A DNA stretch of 64,000 nucleotides from Paraburkholderia phenazinium (GCF_900100735.1 NZ_FNCJ01000003.1:654071-718070), one strand, 5' to 3'. Shown: positions 46,860-55,799, counted from the stretch's first letter. The notes: generated from the letters alone by a model not told the origin. Numbers and translations are program-made.

Positions 46860-48599
46860 ATGAAAAAAGTCACGTTCACCGCCGAGCAGACCGCGATCAT
46901 CACAACGACGAACGCGCGCGCAATTGTGCGGGCCTGCCCCGGTAGCGGTAAGACTTACACCCTATGCGCGCGCGTTCGTCGTCTCGTTGATCTTGGCGTG
47001 CCGCCGGAATTCATCCTCGTGCTGTGCTTTTCGAACGCTGCCGTTGACGAGTTAAAGCAGCGCCTGCCTGATGGCGTACGCGTGCAGACATTCCATGCGT
47101 ACGCGCTGAGCCTCGTGCGCAACGCTGCCAGTACGAAAAGTCGCCATCCGGTATTGCTTACGCCAACCCGCAGCGTGCAATTGCTGTCGAGCGCGCTGAA
47201 ATCATGTCCGAATGCTTGTAGTTCGGTTCGCCAGAAAGCAGGCATCACGCTGCGTTCTCTTGTCGAAACTAAAGGGCTCGCGGCATTCATTCGACAGTGC
47301 AACGGTAGCGACGAAGTTGCCGCGCGTCTCGTTCAGGACGGCAAGTTTTCGCCCTACGCGGACGTGCTTGCCGAGTTGCGCACAATTCGTGGCGCGTACG
47401 ACAAGCTTGTCGAGAAAACGGGCGCTGTTGACTATCCCGGTATGCTGCGTCGCGCGCAGTCTTTAGTTCAAACCGCCCCGCTTCGTTATACGCATTTGTT
47501 CGTGGACGAATCGCAAGACATGGACGCGGCGCAGGCCCAATTGCTGATGGGGCTCGCGGCCCAGATACAAAACTTGATGGTGTTCGGCGATCCGAATCAG
47601 GCCGTGTTCGGTTTCATCGGCGGCAAAGCGCGCGACATGGGCGATGTGATGCGTGACGCCGTGACAATGCGGCTTACCCGTTCATTCCGGTTAACGCATG
47701 AAAACGCAGCGCTTGCCAACGCGATAATGGAAGGCGGTGGCAGTCAGATTGTTGGCGTCCGTCACGGTGTCACGCCGTCACTGGTTGCATGCGATTCCGT
47801 GATCGCGCAGGAAGATAAGGTCGTTAATCTGGTTGAGCAACTGAAAGCCAACCGCCCCGGCGAGAGTATCGCAATACTGACCCGAACGAAAGCGCCGGTC
47901 CGCGCCGCAGAGCAGGCGTTGCTTGCCGCCAATGTCGAGACCGATTCAATGTACAGTCCGCGTCTACCTATGCATGTGGACCGGGTTCTCGACATGCTGT
48001 CGCTGGTCCAGATGTGCGTCTTCACCGCAAAAGCCGGTCGCAAACCGAAGAAAATCTGGCGCACGCGTCGTCTGCAAGAAGTCATTGGTCAGCCCGTACG
48101 TCCTGTCGTTGTCGCCGACTGTTTGCGCATGCTGGCGAAAGCGGCTCGTATCCCTTCGTTTGAAGGCCGCTACGTCATGGCAACGCGCATCTATCTGCGT
48201 CTGGCGAGAGCAGCAGGCGACATGCCGAAGAATCTGGCGAGCGAACTTGGCCGGTGGCAGGCAACCAGTCGACGGTTCCGGACGGTTGCGGCGCTGCGTG
48301 CCCACATCAGCGAACTGCGTGAGCAGGAGCCTGTTGTGACGTCAACCATACACGGCGCGAAGGGCCGCGAATGGGACCACGTGATCGTTCTCAACGTCAC
48401 TGAGGGTTCGATTCCTTTCTACCGCGAGGTCGATCGAAACGAAACCGATGAAGAACGAAGGCTCTTCTACGTGGCCGTGACACGTCCGCGGAAAACTTTG
48501 CATCTGCTGCAGGCACCGTTTGCTCATGCGCCGTCAAGAAAGCAACATGCTGAGCCGTCACGCTTCCTGACGGAATCGGTGCTGGAAACGCTGTCTTAA
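46860..48599 (+). CDS. UvrD/Rep-type superfamily 1 helicase
   Basis: 579 residues with all SF1A motifs: I ACPGSGKTYT (25-34), II FVDESQDMD, III GDPNQAVFGF, IV RSFRLTHENAAL, V STIHGAKGREWDHVIVLN and VI ERRLFYVAVTRPRKTL. It is shorter than chromosomal UvrD (about 720), mainly in the 2B region, and has no attached nuclease domain. Its role may be element replication or defence. It lies downstream of the Rep-like gene and converges on the Nmad pair across a perfect hairpin. Confidence 0.9.
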   Translation: MKKVTFTAEQTAIITTTNARAIVRACPGSGKTYTLCARVRRLVDLGVPPEFILVLCFSNAAVDELKQRLPDGVRVQTFHAYALSLVRNAASTKSRHPVLLTPTRSVQLLSSALKSCPNACSSVRQKAGITLRSLVETKGLAAFIRQCNGSDEVAARLVQDGKFSPYADVLAELRTIRGAYDKLVEKTGAVDYPGMLRRAQSLVQTAPLRYTHLFVDESQDMDAAQAQLLMGLAAQIQNLMVFGDPNQAVFGFIGGKARDMGDVMRDAVTMRLTRSFRLTHENAALANAIMEGGGSQIVGVRHGVTPSLVACDSVIAQEDKVVNLVEQLKANRPGESIAILTRTKAPVRAAEQALLAANVETDSMYSPRLPMHVDRVLDMLSLVQMCVFTAKAGRKPKKIWRTRRLQEVIGQPVRPVVVADCLRMLAKAARIPSFEGRYVMATRIYLRLARAAGDMPKNLASELGRWQATSRRFRTVAALRAHISELREQEPVVTSTIHGAKGREWDHVIVLNVTEGSIPFYREVDRNETDEERRLFYVAVTRPRKTLHLLQAPFAHAPSRKQHAEPSRFLTESVLETLS

Positions 48600-48629
48600 C
48601 GCGGAGATCGTGCCGCGACCGACTACGAG

Positions 48630-48672
48630 CCAAGGCGCGCTCACTAGCAACGGACTAGTGAGCGCGCCTTGG
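48630..48672. terminator. Perfect 18-bp hairpin between uvrD-like gene and nmad2
   Basis: The left arm 48630-48647 (beginning CCAAGGCGCGC) pairs perfectly with 48655-48672 across a 7-base loop. There is no T-run. The nmad2 stop codon lies inside the left arm, and the hairpin separates two convergent genes, so a bidirectional transcription barrier is likely. Confidence 0.65.
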
Positions 48673-49267
48673 TCCGCTTTGACTCACAACCACGATTCTC
48701 GACAGGACGTTCAAGTGCTTCCATGGGTAGTGGGTCACGTGGTGTACCGTGTACGCCGGGTCGGCCCGTCGAGCGAAGCCACTCATCAAGGAGCGCGATC
48801 TTGGTTGGAGACGAATTCTTCGTCGATTGTCCGACATAGTGATAGGCCAGGTCGGCTATTTCTCCTGGCGCTTCAACAGCATTCCGTCCCCAGTACCAGA
48901 ACGGGTCGAAAACCAGCCCGTTCACCCCGTTGCAATCGCGAGCACGGCTATCTTCCTCGCTGTGGTATTCCGGCAGGAGCGAGATAAAGGCGGTCTGCCC
49001 GTCGGCGAGAACTTCTGCCCTGTATACCGCGTCCCGTCTGCCTCGATATCTTTTCTCGTAGTCACCCAAGGGGAGCACCGCTGAAACCTGACCAGCGTAC
49101 GCGACCTTGCCTCCGAGCGCCGTTGGCTCGAAAGCGACGACCCACTCGCCGACCTTTGCGTATCTCCGAATAATCGGCTTACAGCAAGTCAAAGTCAGCA
49201 TACCGTCTTCACTACACGGTGCCATGCCGTTGTCGGTTCTAAGCACATATCGCCAGACGCGGCTCAT
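48644..49267 (-). CDS. Nmad2-type putative nucleotide-modification protein
   Basis: 207 residues from the ATG at 49267. The opening SRVWRYVLRTDNGMAPCSEDGMLTLTCCKPIIRRYAKVGEWVVAF is the conserved core of the Nmad2 family (nucleotide modification associated domain 2), recognised by comparative genomics near phage DNA-modification genes. GVNGLVFDPFWYWG and LAYHYVGQST complete the domain. Biochemical activity is unknown. The start overlaps the nmad3 stop (ATGA), so the two are coupled. Confidence 0.75.
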   Translation of the reverse strand: MSRVWRYVLRTDNGMAPCSEDGMLTLTCCKPIIRRYAKVGEWVVAFEPTALGGKVAYAGQVSAVLPLGDYEKRYRGRRDAVYRAEVLADGQTAFISLLPEYHSEEDSRARDCNGVNGLVFDPFWYWGRNAVEAPGEIADLAYHYVGQSTKNSSPTKIALLDEWLRSTGRPGVHGTPRDPLPMEALERPVENRGCESKRTKARSLVRC

Positions 49268-50088
49268 TGAATGTTCTCCGTTAATAATGCTGTGAGCCAA
49301 GCATGAACTTCAGGGCTGGGCTCCGGATTGGCGACAAATTCCTGCCCGCGCGCGGCGCATCGGACTATCCCATCCGCCGACCATCGTTCCGGGCTGTGGT
49401 ACGTCATCCCGCATCCGCCTTGCAACGGATTTAGCCAATCCGGAGAACGCCAAACCGATGGCGTCGCGCTACCGTGTGACAACCTGTATCCCTTATTGAG
49501 GGTGCCGCATCCCGCAAGCGGGAGTTCTTTGCTTCCGATCACAAGTTGATCGGCGGCGACGTAGAGGACGTTCTGTGCATTCCATCCGGCACGGACATGC
49601 GGGTGATCCACGAGCCACGGCCTATCATTTAACGCGTGCGATCCATCGGGGCCGAGATCAATAACCTCCCCAACCTGCAACCATCCCCAAACGCGGTGCT
49701 CGCGTTCGCCGACAAAGGTCCATCGCTGGCGATGCTCAACGGGCCGGAACAACCCCCAAAAGATGAACAGATCGCCGACACCAACCACCTGCTTCGCGAG
49801 GTGCCCTTGCGCGGCAGCTACCTGGCCAAGCGCGCCGCGCCATCCGGGGCGACGCGGAAGGGTGTCTTGCACTATGTCAGGGTCGAGATGACACCAGCTT
49901 GCAGAAGACAACCGCCCACCAGTCAGGTCAGTAACCAGTGCGCCATACGCTCCATCGAGGTCGCCGAACCGCGTTGGCGTCGGCATTTTCGACGGAATCG
50001 GTAGCGACAATGGTTGTCCGTCAACAATAGGGCTTGGACACCCTCCAGCGGTGCCGTCAAAACCCTTACGACTGAAGATAATTTTCAA
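49264..50088 (-). CDS. Nmad3-type putative nucleotide-modification protein
   Basis: 274 residues from a TTG at 50088 (LKIIFSRKGFDGTAGGCPSPI). Family hallmarks are the SRKGFD opening, SWCHLDPDI, VVGVGDLFIFWGLFRP, HRVWGWLQVGEVI, QNVLYVAADQL, TPSVWRSPDWLNP and GQEFVANP. Nmad3 proteins are predicted to take part in modified-base metabolism but no reaction is known. It is first in the Nmad3-Nmad2 unit. Between 50089 and 50244 an unassigned coding-like fragment on the plus strand ends at 50222; no start was found. Confidence 0.75.
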   Translation of the reverse strand: MKIIFSRKGFDGTAGGCPSPIVDGQPLSLPIPSKMPTPTRFGDLDGAYGALVTDLTGGRLSSASWCHLDPDIVQDTLPRRPGWRGALGQVAAAQGHLAKQVVGVGDLFIFWGLFRPVEHRQRWTFVGEREHRVWGWLQVGEVIDLGPDGSHALNDRPWLVDHPHVRAGWNAQNVLYVAADQLVIGSKELPLAGCGTLNKGYRLSHGSATPSVWRSPDWLNPLQGGCGMTYHSPERWSADGIVRCAARGQEFVANPEPSPEVHAWLTALLTENIQ

Positions 50089-50244
50089 GAAATACTCCCC
50101 CGGTCAACCACCTGTTTTTCGACAAGAAGCGAAAGAACCTGAGCGAATTCGGCGCGAGTGAGCAAAATACACAGGTCGAGGCACTGCTCCGTGAGGAGCG
50201 GCCAATGCTGCAGCTAGATTAGACAAAACCGTGGGAAAGGACCG

Positions 50245-50671
50245 TTGACTCACCGGCTATTTATAGACGATGTGCGCGAGCCATTCGACGCTGGTTGGTT
50301 GCGCGCTCGCCCGAAGAAGCGATCGGGCGTATCGCTTCTTCGGCAGTCCCGGGCTGATTTCATGCGACCATGGTCTAGGCGGCGATGATACGAGTATGCG
50401 CGTCGTCAAATGGCTCGTCGAGACAGACCTAGATTCGGGTCGCAAATTCACCGCGCACGACTTTCACTTCATTGTGCACAGCGCGAACCCTGTCGGGCGG
50501 GAAAACATCAAGGGATTACTAGATTCCTACCTGCGCTCACAAGCCTCACTTCGCTTCCCGCGCGCTCGACACGCTAACGTATTTCGAGAAGTCTCCGGAA
50601 TAGGTTGCAGGGCCGCTGATGGAATTGCCGAGCACCTGCTCTTTCGGCACGCTCAGTGTGACGCACGCTAA
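50245..50671 (+). pseudogene. Frameshifted cyclic-phosphate-processing receiver-domain protein
   Basis: A TTG at 50245 with an AAAGGA site opens the frame THRLFIDDVREPFDAGW. The homology then continues in a second frame (ARSPEEAIGRIAS) and a third (FGSPGLISCDHGLGGDDTS), ending MRVVKWLVETDLDSG and FIVHSANPVGRENIKGLLDSYL. Single-base deletions near 50299 and 50337 explain both shifts. The key DHDLG motif reads DHGLG, another sign of decay. The family is a receiver-like domain linked to RNA 2',3'-cyclic-phosphate processing by comparative genomics. Its end overlaps the convergent gene. Confidence 0.6.
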
Positions 50672-52195
50672 TGCGTCGGCCTTGGCGGGATCATCGGCAC
50701 GCAGTTGTTCCAGCAGCATCGAATTACACCGATACCAACTCGCGATATGTTTTTCCGCTAGCGCGTCGGCTGGCAGCGCCAGCGTTCTGTATTTCACTTG
50801 TGGCTCCACCACCGTGGTGACGCCAGACGCCTGTTGACTGAACTGCGCCGTTTTCGGCAGTTTCGAGGGCTCTGCAGTTTTTCGCACCTGCAATTCGACC
50901 AGAACCGTTGATCCGAGTCGATTCAGAATGTTGACATTCGTGATGCCGATGCTGGTGTCCTTCTTCGCATCACAGTAGACGCCATATGAAGCTAGCGTCG
51001 AACATTCCAGACCCGAAAATGCAATATCCGTTGCATGCACGTTTCCGAAGCCGAGCGACTTGACGACGATCTTCGGAAGAAGTGTCGCATTGTCGCTCTG
51101 AAGCGGGACAATAACGAAAACGATGGCGAACGTTGCGACGCAGAGCCAGGCGCGTTGCCCCCAATCCCGTGCGGCAAACGCACCACAGTTGAGCATGATC
51201 AGGTAACTCCCGCCAACAAATGCGGTCACAGTCTGCGTGTGAAGCGGACTGGCATCGACAACAATGCCAAAGAACAGAAATATCATGAATGAGCAAAAGC
51301 AGAAGACAAACGAGGCAGCGATCTTCGCGGCCACTAGCTTGCACGAGTCGTTCTTGAAAAACGGGCGCGGCGTGCCTCCCGATCTGTTGGCGCTTCGGCG
51401 CGCGCGAGTAATACGAGCCAGAATGGGCGCGCCGGACGCGGCAGCAATTGCGACTGTCAGTGCCGTGACGATGAGCCAGTCTCCCAGCAGGCGCGCGGAT
51501 GTATCGCTTACCCAGACGCTCACGTCGCGGAACGAATCAGACGTGGAGGAAGGCTGCATCTGAACAGTAGGTGACTGGACCGCGTAGCCGTCCAAGTAAG
51601 CGATCGCCAATACGGTGAGAAACGCAACCGAACCCGCGAGAGACGCAAACAGCGTGTATTTCAGAAGGCGCCATCCGCGTCGCCAGTCGACCAGCACCAG
51701 CAGAGCGACCGAGGAGAGCGAGAGCGCATAGGCCCACCGCGCGATGCCCGGATGCTGCGGGGCCAACCAGCTATCGAAAGATTTCGTCGCTAGGCCAAAC
51801 CATGACAGCACGCTGAAGATCGTCACGCCGACAATAAAGTTACCCCTGATCAGGTAGTGATGGGTATCCAGCGCGACGGGTGACGGAGCATTGCTACTGT
51901 CCGACACTGCGATGTGCGGATCGGGATAGAAGCCGTTCACTGCTTTCCGGGCTGCAAACCCGGCGAAAAGCAGATAGACGACCATTACGGTTCCAACGAT
52001 CATCTCTGTAAGGAAAGATGCGATGAGCACTCCCGTCAGGTCGCCTAGCGAAAAATCCGGCAGTTGACCAATGCTCATTGAATATATGTACAGTGGAATT
52101 GCGCCGAGCAATGGCACTGCGATCGAAAGCGCCCATATTTTGTTCTCTCGTGCGAAGTCCGAAAACCAAGTTATCAATCGTTTTGAGTTCGCCAT
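50546..52195 (-). CDS. Unknown multi-pass membrane protein
   Basis: 549 residues. Eight or nine hydrophobic segments can be seen in the first 380 residues (for example IWALSIAVPLLGAIPLYIYS, VLIASFLTEMIVGTVMVVYLLF, SFVFCFCSFMIFLFFGIVV), followed by a soluble C-terminal domain of about 170 residues with four to five cysteines (LECSTLASYGVYCDAKK, WYRCNSMLLEQL, ALACVTL). I recognise no family. It follows a DUF2971 gene and a doubtful small ORF on the same strand. Confidence 0.7.
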   Translation of the reverse strand: MANSKRLITWFSDFARENKIWALSIAVPLLGAIPLYIYSMSIGQLPDFSLGDLTGVLIASFLTEMIVGTVMVVYLLFAGFAARKAVNGFYPDPHIAVSDSSNAPSPVALDTHHYLIRGNFIVGVTIFSVLSWFGLATKSFDSWLAPQHPGIARWAYALSLSSVALLVLVDWRRGWRLLKYTLFASLAGSVAFLTVLAIAYLDGYAVQSPTVQMQPSSTSDSFRDVSVWVSDTSARLLGDWLIVTALTVAIAAASGAPILARITRARRSANRSGGTPRPFFKNDSCKLVAAKIAASFVFCFCSFMIFLFFGIVVDASPLHTQTVTAFVGGSYLIMLNCGAFAARDWGQRAWLCVATFAIVFVIVPLQSDNATLLPKIVVKSLGFGNVHATDIAFSGLECSTLASYGVYCDAKKDTSIGITNVNILNRLGSTVLVELQVRKTAEPSKLPKTAQFSQQASGVTTVVEPQVKYRTLALPADALAEKHIASWYRCNSMLLEQLRADDPAKADALACVTLSVPKEQVLGNSISGPATYSGDFSKYVSVSSAREAK

Positions 52196-52221
52196 TCCGT
52201 GCTCTTTTAGAGATTTCTAAC

Positions 52222-52509
52222 CTAGATGGGATCGCCGCGATCTGCCGCCGTGCGACAACACTTCCGATCCACTGTCAGGCCTGAAGACACGCGCCGTACC
52301 CGAAGACGGCGAGATTTCAAGCCATGTTGCCCATATTCGCCTTGCATATAGAAATCGCGAAATGGCTGGCAGCTTCCACACTGTTCTGTTTGCCAATCTG
52401 GCATTGAACTCTGCAAAGATGCGCAACCGACGCAGATAACTGGAAAGGCAGGCCCGACCGATATAACGGACTTAATCGCGACATTCTTTAGCAATGCGCT
52501 GGAATTCAA
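52222..52509 (-). CDS. Doubtful small zinc-ribbon-like ORF
   Basis: 95 residues from a TTG at 52509. It has two CxxC pairs (CVGC and CGSC, 19 residues apart) that could bind zinc, and the middle FRDFYMQGEYGQHGLKSRR looks protein-like. The start has no ribosome binding site, and the codons just upstream look coding in another frame (ARVEFQRIAKECRD then stop), so this may be a decayed gene. It sits between the DUF2971 gene and the membrane protein on the same strand. Confidence 0.3.
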   Translation of the reverse strand: MNSSALLKNVAIKSVISVGPAFPVICVGCASLQSSMPDWQTEQCGSCQPFRDFYMQGEYGQHGLKSRRLRVRRVSSGLTVDRKCCRTAADRGDPI

Positions 52510-52551
52510 CCCGCGCAGTGCTCAGTGAATCGTGGGTAGATACCGGAGCCA

Positions 52552-53367
52552 CTACGCTCCAAGGTAAATCGGCGTAAAGCTCAACCCATAGCGATGAGGC
52601 AGTCGCGCCGCTTTCCGGACCGTTATGTTAGGTCGATGGTGCTTTACCATGTCTACGATCTCCTGCCCCCCGGGGCACGAGCAACCGACAACGATTGCCG
52701 TCAAGGCTCCATCGGAAATATCTAAGTGACCGCCCTTCGTGACTACCAGTCCGCGCGTGCCATATCCTTCTCTATTGGCTATCAACCGCCGCTCCTCCTC
52801 GTATGACCACGCCGATGACTTTGTCAGAAGCGCCGTTTCCGCAGTGGCATCGTCATCTGCCGTCAGGGGCGCGCGCGGCAATTCCGCTTCGTATTTAACT
52901 TTGTAAAGCGCCCGAGCAATGGACGGTGCGCGCGCGTCAAACTGCAGGCATATCCCTTTGTGTGATTCACCATAGTGCGACCACATCAAAAGGTTGGCGT
53001 CAGATGGTGTCAGGCAGTACACCCGGTACTCACGGTCAATCTGTTCAGCCATTTCACTAGCGCAGTCAACTACCATTTTCTGGAGGAACAAGGGATTGTC
53101 ACGCATAAATTGGGCGCGGTTAGGATCGGTGTCGTTTCCAAGTCGCATGAAGTATTCGATGTGTTCGTCGCGAATCTTTGGGTCTTCGAGGCACTTGAGG
53201 TCAAAGAACGGCTTGCAGTCCCACGGATCGTTGAACTGACCAGGTATTGAAAGATAGATGGTCTGATCGCGCAACGTAGCTTCAAGACGTTCTTTGCACT
53301 TTGGATCAGTCCATGCCTGATAGTGGAACAGGTCTTGGCTGTCCGGAACGTCGATCGTGAGTGACAT
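52552..53367 (-). CDS. DUF2971 domain protein
   Basis: 271 residues with a GGAG site before the ATG. Family marks are LFHYQAW, IPGQFNDPWDCKPFFD, ANLLMWSHYGESHKGICLQFDA and SAWSYEEERRLI. DUF2971 proteins are common in defence islands and plasmids; the biochemical activity is unknown. Its neighbours downstream on the same strand are the small ORF and membrane protein. Confidence 0.82.
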   Translation of the reverse strand: MSLTIDVPDSQDLFHYQAWTDPKCKERLEATLRDQTIYLSIPGQFNDPWDCKPFFDLKCLEDPKIRDEHIEYFMRLGNDTDPNRAQFMRDNPLFLQKMVVDCASEMAEQIDREYRVYCLTPSDANLLMWSHYGESHKGICLQFDARAPSIARALYKVKYEAELPRAPLTADDDATAETALLTKSSAWSYEEERRLIANREGYGTRGLVVTKGGHLDISDGALTAIVVGCSCPGGQEIVDMVKHHRPNITVRKAARLPHRYGLSFTPIYLGA

Positions 53368-53492
53368 GGATACTCCCGTGCCGCATGATGGGGCATTTGC
53401 GATGACCTACGGACGTTCAACCATGTAGCGCTGAACGTCTCCGGATAGCCGCGTCTCGTTCGTTGAAAATGTCGCCAAGTGTTGGGGGTGCT

Positions 53493-53684
53493 TTAGAGGA
53501 TGCGCAAGTTGCGGATTCGTCCAATCGTCGGCGAACGCTGCTGAATAAGATCGGCGAGGAATTCGGGTAGCAAGGCACGTGGCACGGTCACAGGAACATC
53601 GGCGACCAACTGCGACGGCACCTGAACGATGAAGTCGTTCGGTGCGCTCGCGAGGCTGTGCTCGTAGGAAACTTGATAGTCCAA
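53493..53684 (-). CDS. Doubtful small ORF
   Basis: 63 residues from a TTG (LDYQVSYEHSLASAPNDFIV). It shows strand-like hydrophobic alternation and ends in RNLRIL. No family is recognised and no ribosome binding site is clear; it could be a fragment. The surrounding 53368-53837 stretch shows no other gene. Confidence 0.25.
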   Translation of the reverse strand: MDYQVSYEHSLASAPNDFIVQVPSQLVADVPVTVPRALLPEFLADLIQQRSPTIGRIRNLRIL

Positions 53685-53837
53685 GGTGGCCCTGAATCCA
53701 GTCTGGTTACGGGGGGCTGGGCTTACGCAATCGTTGCCCGGATGCTACCTCCATTATCACATTGCCGGTAGATCGCCGAGGACTGAATATACTGGAGAAG
53801 CCCCCGGTAAAATGACTCGCATTGAGCAGGGGGTACC

Positions 53838-54026
53838 GTGCAGAAACTCGTTTCGTTGATCTTGCTGGTTGCGTCGGCAACGGCATTTTTCCCAACAACC
53901 GCGGAGGCGCATCCGGGCGTCGTGTGCAAGCGCGTCTGGTATCGGGGACATCTGGTTCGCCGCTGTAGGCACGTGCCGCCACCGCGTCATCATCGGCCAC
54001 CGGTTCGCCACGCAACCTATGTGTGA
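53838..54026 (+). CDS. Small secreted protein
   Basis: 62 residues from a GTG preceded by AGGGGG. A Sec signal peptide (KLVSLILLVASATAFFPTTAEA) is followed by a His/Arg/Pro-rich mature part with two cysteines (VCKRVWYRGHLVRRCRHVPPP). Small basic exported proteins like this are common in Burkholderia; no role is known. Confidence 0.5.
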   Translation: MQKLVSLILLVASATAFFPTTAEAHPGVVCKRVWYRGHLVRRCRHVPPPRHHRPPVRHATYV

Positions 54027-54831
54027 CCTTCGGGAACCGGGCGTTACACCACAATGCATCTCCGCGCCGGACACCTGAGTGGCTACCGGGGGTAGCTATT
54101 AACTACCATGATTGCGCCGGTGTTCGCGACAGCGGCGAGACACAACCTGTGAAGTACCACCGGCCGCATTGGATCGACGACGATCAAGGCAACGGAGCAG
54201 GTTTCGGACTGCCAACCATTTGAAAACACCTAGACACGCAAATTTTGCTTAAAAAATAAGCAAAACGGTCCAATCTTTCACGGCAGAACGTGACGGGGTG
54301 GCGATTGCGGCGGCGCAGCATTTCTTGCAATTCCGCCAACTCCAAAAATCCGGGCCATAGCGCCCCGCATGGTCTTACCCTTCTCAAACCCCTGACCAAG
54401 GGATTCCAAGCCGCTGGCGGCAGGGAAAGCGGGCCACAAGAGCATTTCTGCGGTCCCGGAAGCGTCGGGAATGCCACGGCTCCGTTGAAGTGGCAAAAAT
54501 TACCGATTTGCGGCCGGTTGATCTGGCTCGTTTATCAATTGTTCGTGATTTGTGTTACATTTTCACCAACGAATTGCAGTTCGATTACTGTTTTTGTCGA
54601 ATTTCTGGAAAAAACACGTTTTTATCGCCTCTACCTTGCTGTTGCCTGCGCTAATTCTTGTTCTCCCTCGGTTCGCGTCTTGAACTGCGCTGACGACCTC
54701 TCTTGTAGCACCCCGTTTTCCTGAAACGCATCCGCAGCAGCCTCGCGTTTGCAGTCTTTCCACTCCAGCGCCCGCAACCGGATAGTCATCCGCTGAAGAC
54801 ACTCGCCTCAAATATTAAGGATACCTAAACC
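54027..54831. other. Intergenic region with an AT-rich hairpin
   Basis: A perfect 9-bp inverted repeat TTTTGCTTA / TAAGCAAAA (54243-54265) with an A5 loop lies 217 bases after the small secreted protein gene and may terminate its transcript or bind a regulator. Two frames of about 95-140 codons (54184-54477 minus, 54290-54724 plus) have no recognisable protein features. The last 250 bases before 54832 are AT-rich and probably carry the promoter of the next cassette. Confidence 0.4.
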
Positions 54832-55140
54832 ATGAAATCCAGTGCTGCACCCAATAGTCTGCCACATCCACTATTTTCGCTCGGGCAGGTCGTGGCCACA
54901 CCCGGCGCAATCGATGTCTTGGATCGGACCGGTACCAATGTCACGACTTTGTTGTGGCGTCATCAGAACGGCGATTTCGGAAGTCTCTGTACAGCGGATG
55001 TGCGACTCAATCTCGAAGCGATTGTTACCGGCTTACGCATTCTGTCCTGCTACGAGATTGGCGTCTCGCGGGAACGTGTCTGGATCATCACGGAGCGTGA
55101 CAGAAGTGTCAGCACCGTGCTCCTGCCGGGTGAATACTGA
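54832..55140 (+). CDS. Small plasmid/ICE-type conserved protein
   Basis: 102 residues: LGQVVATPGAIDVLDRTGTNVTTLLWRHQNGDFGSLC then VRLNLEAIVTGLRILSCYEI then VWIITERDRSVSTVLLPGEY. This is a widespread small protein of plasmids and integrative elements, often mislabelled as a restriction subunit. It has no methylase motifs. The function is unknown. Its TGA overlaps the ATG of the peptidase-like gene (TGATG). Confidence 0.75.
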   Translation: MKSSAAPNSLPHPLFSLGQVVATPGAIDVLDRTGTNVTTLLWRHQNGDFGSLCTADVRLNLEAIVTGLRILSCYEIGVSRERVWIITERDRSVSTVLLPGEY

Positions 55141-55799
55141 TGCGGGGGTTCGTCGTGCAAAGACTCCATCCCCGTCTCACGCCCGGACAGACGCTACGGG
55201 CAGGATCGAAATTCGCTGTTCACTCTTTTCAGGGGGCCTGGAGTGCGGCGTGTGCGCTCCACTCAATAGCCAGCGCTTTCGCGATACTCGGACGCATCGC
55301 CGACCCGGCTGCCGTGTCGTGGCGACGCCGGGGCAAGGAAGCCGATCTCTGGAGCCGGGCTGCGCCGCTGTACTTCACGGGTGCGACCCTCACGGAAGTC
55401 GCTGGAGTCATACGGGATTGTGACTGGGGCCTGCAACCCGTCGTTATCGAAGCTGCTCACCGCAATGTGGTCGACTTCAGCGAACAGGAACTGTCGCGTG
55501 GGCACCTAGTGATCGCGAGCTGGCGACCGATCGGGCAGTCCCTTTCGCACGCCGTGCTGGTCGTGGGCAGCGAGGGCCGCACGCAGGGTTGCAGATTCCG
55601 GCCCCATGCGCTGCTGATCCTCGACCCGGCGGAGCGCGATGCACCCATGGCGACGTGCAACGCGCGCCTCGATTACGCGAACCCTGCTACCGGCAAACGC
55701 GCCCGGTATGGAACCTACATCACGGCGCGAGAAACGTTCTCCGTGGTGCTCGACGGCGCAGTGTCGATCCGCGAGAAACGCTCCTCGAAGCCGCCGTAG
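55140..55799 (+). CDS. Papain-like (C39-like) cysteine peptidase
   Basis: 219 residues, no signal peptide. A papain-type active site can be read: Q31 and C38 in HSFQGAWSAACALHS, H137 in SLSHAVLVVG, and D162 in ALLILDPAE. This order (Gln, Cys, His, Asp) is that of peptidase C39-like proteins. It starts inside the stop codon of the upstream small gene and is followed 91 bases later by a small membrane protein. The substrate is unknown. Maturation or immunity-type proteolysis is possible. Confidence 0.55.
   Translation: MRGFVVQRLHPRLTPGQTLRAGSKFAVHSFQGAWSAACALHSIASAFAILGRIADPAAVSWRRRGKEADLWSRAAPLYFTGATLTEVAGVIRDCDWGLQPVVIEAAHRNVVDFSEQELSRGHLVIASWRPIGQSLSHAVLVVGSEGRTQGCRFRPHALLILDPAERDAPMATCNARLDYANPATGKRARYGTYITARETFSVVLDGAVSIREKRSSKPP

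Noticed and set aside
48400..48420. T-loop-like sequence GGTTCGATTCC
   Set aside because: It lies inside helicase motif V/VI coding sequence with no surrounding tRNA stems. No tRNA was found anywhere in the window.
54184..54724. Overlapping ORFs on both strands
   Set aside because: Cysteine and arginine-rich with no coherent hydrophobic pattern; treated as noncoding.
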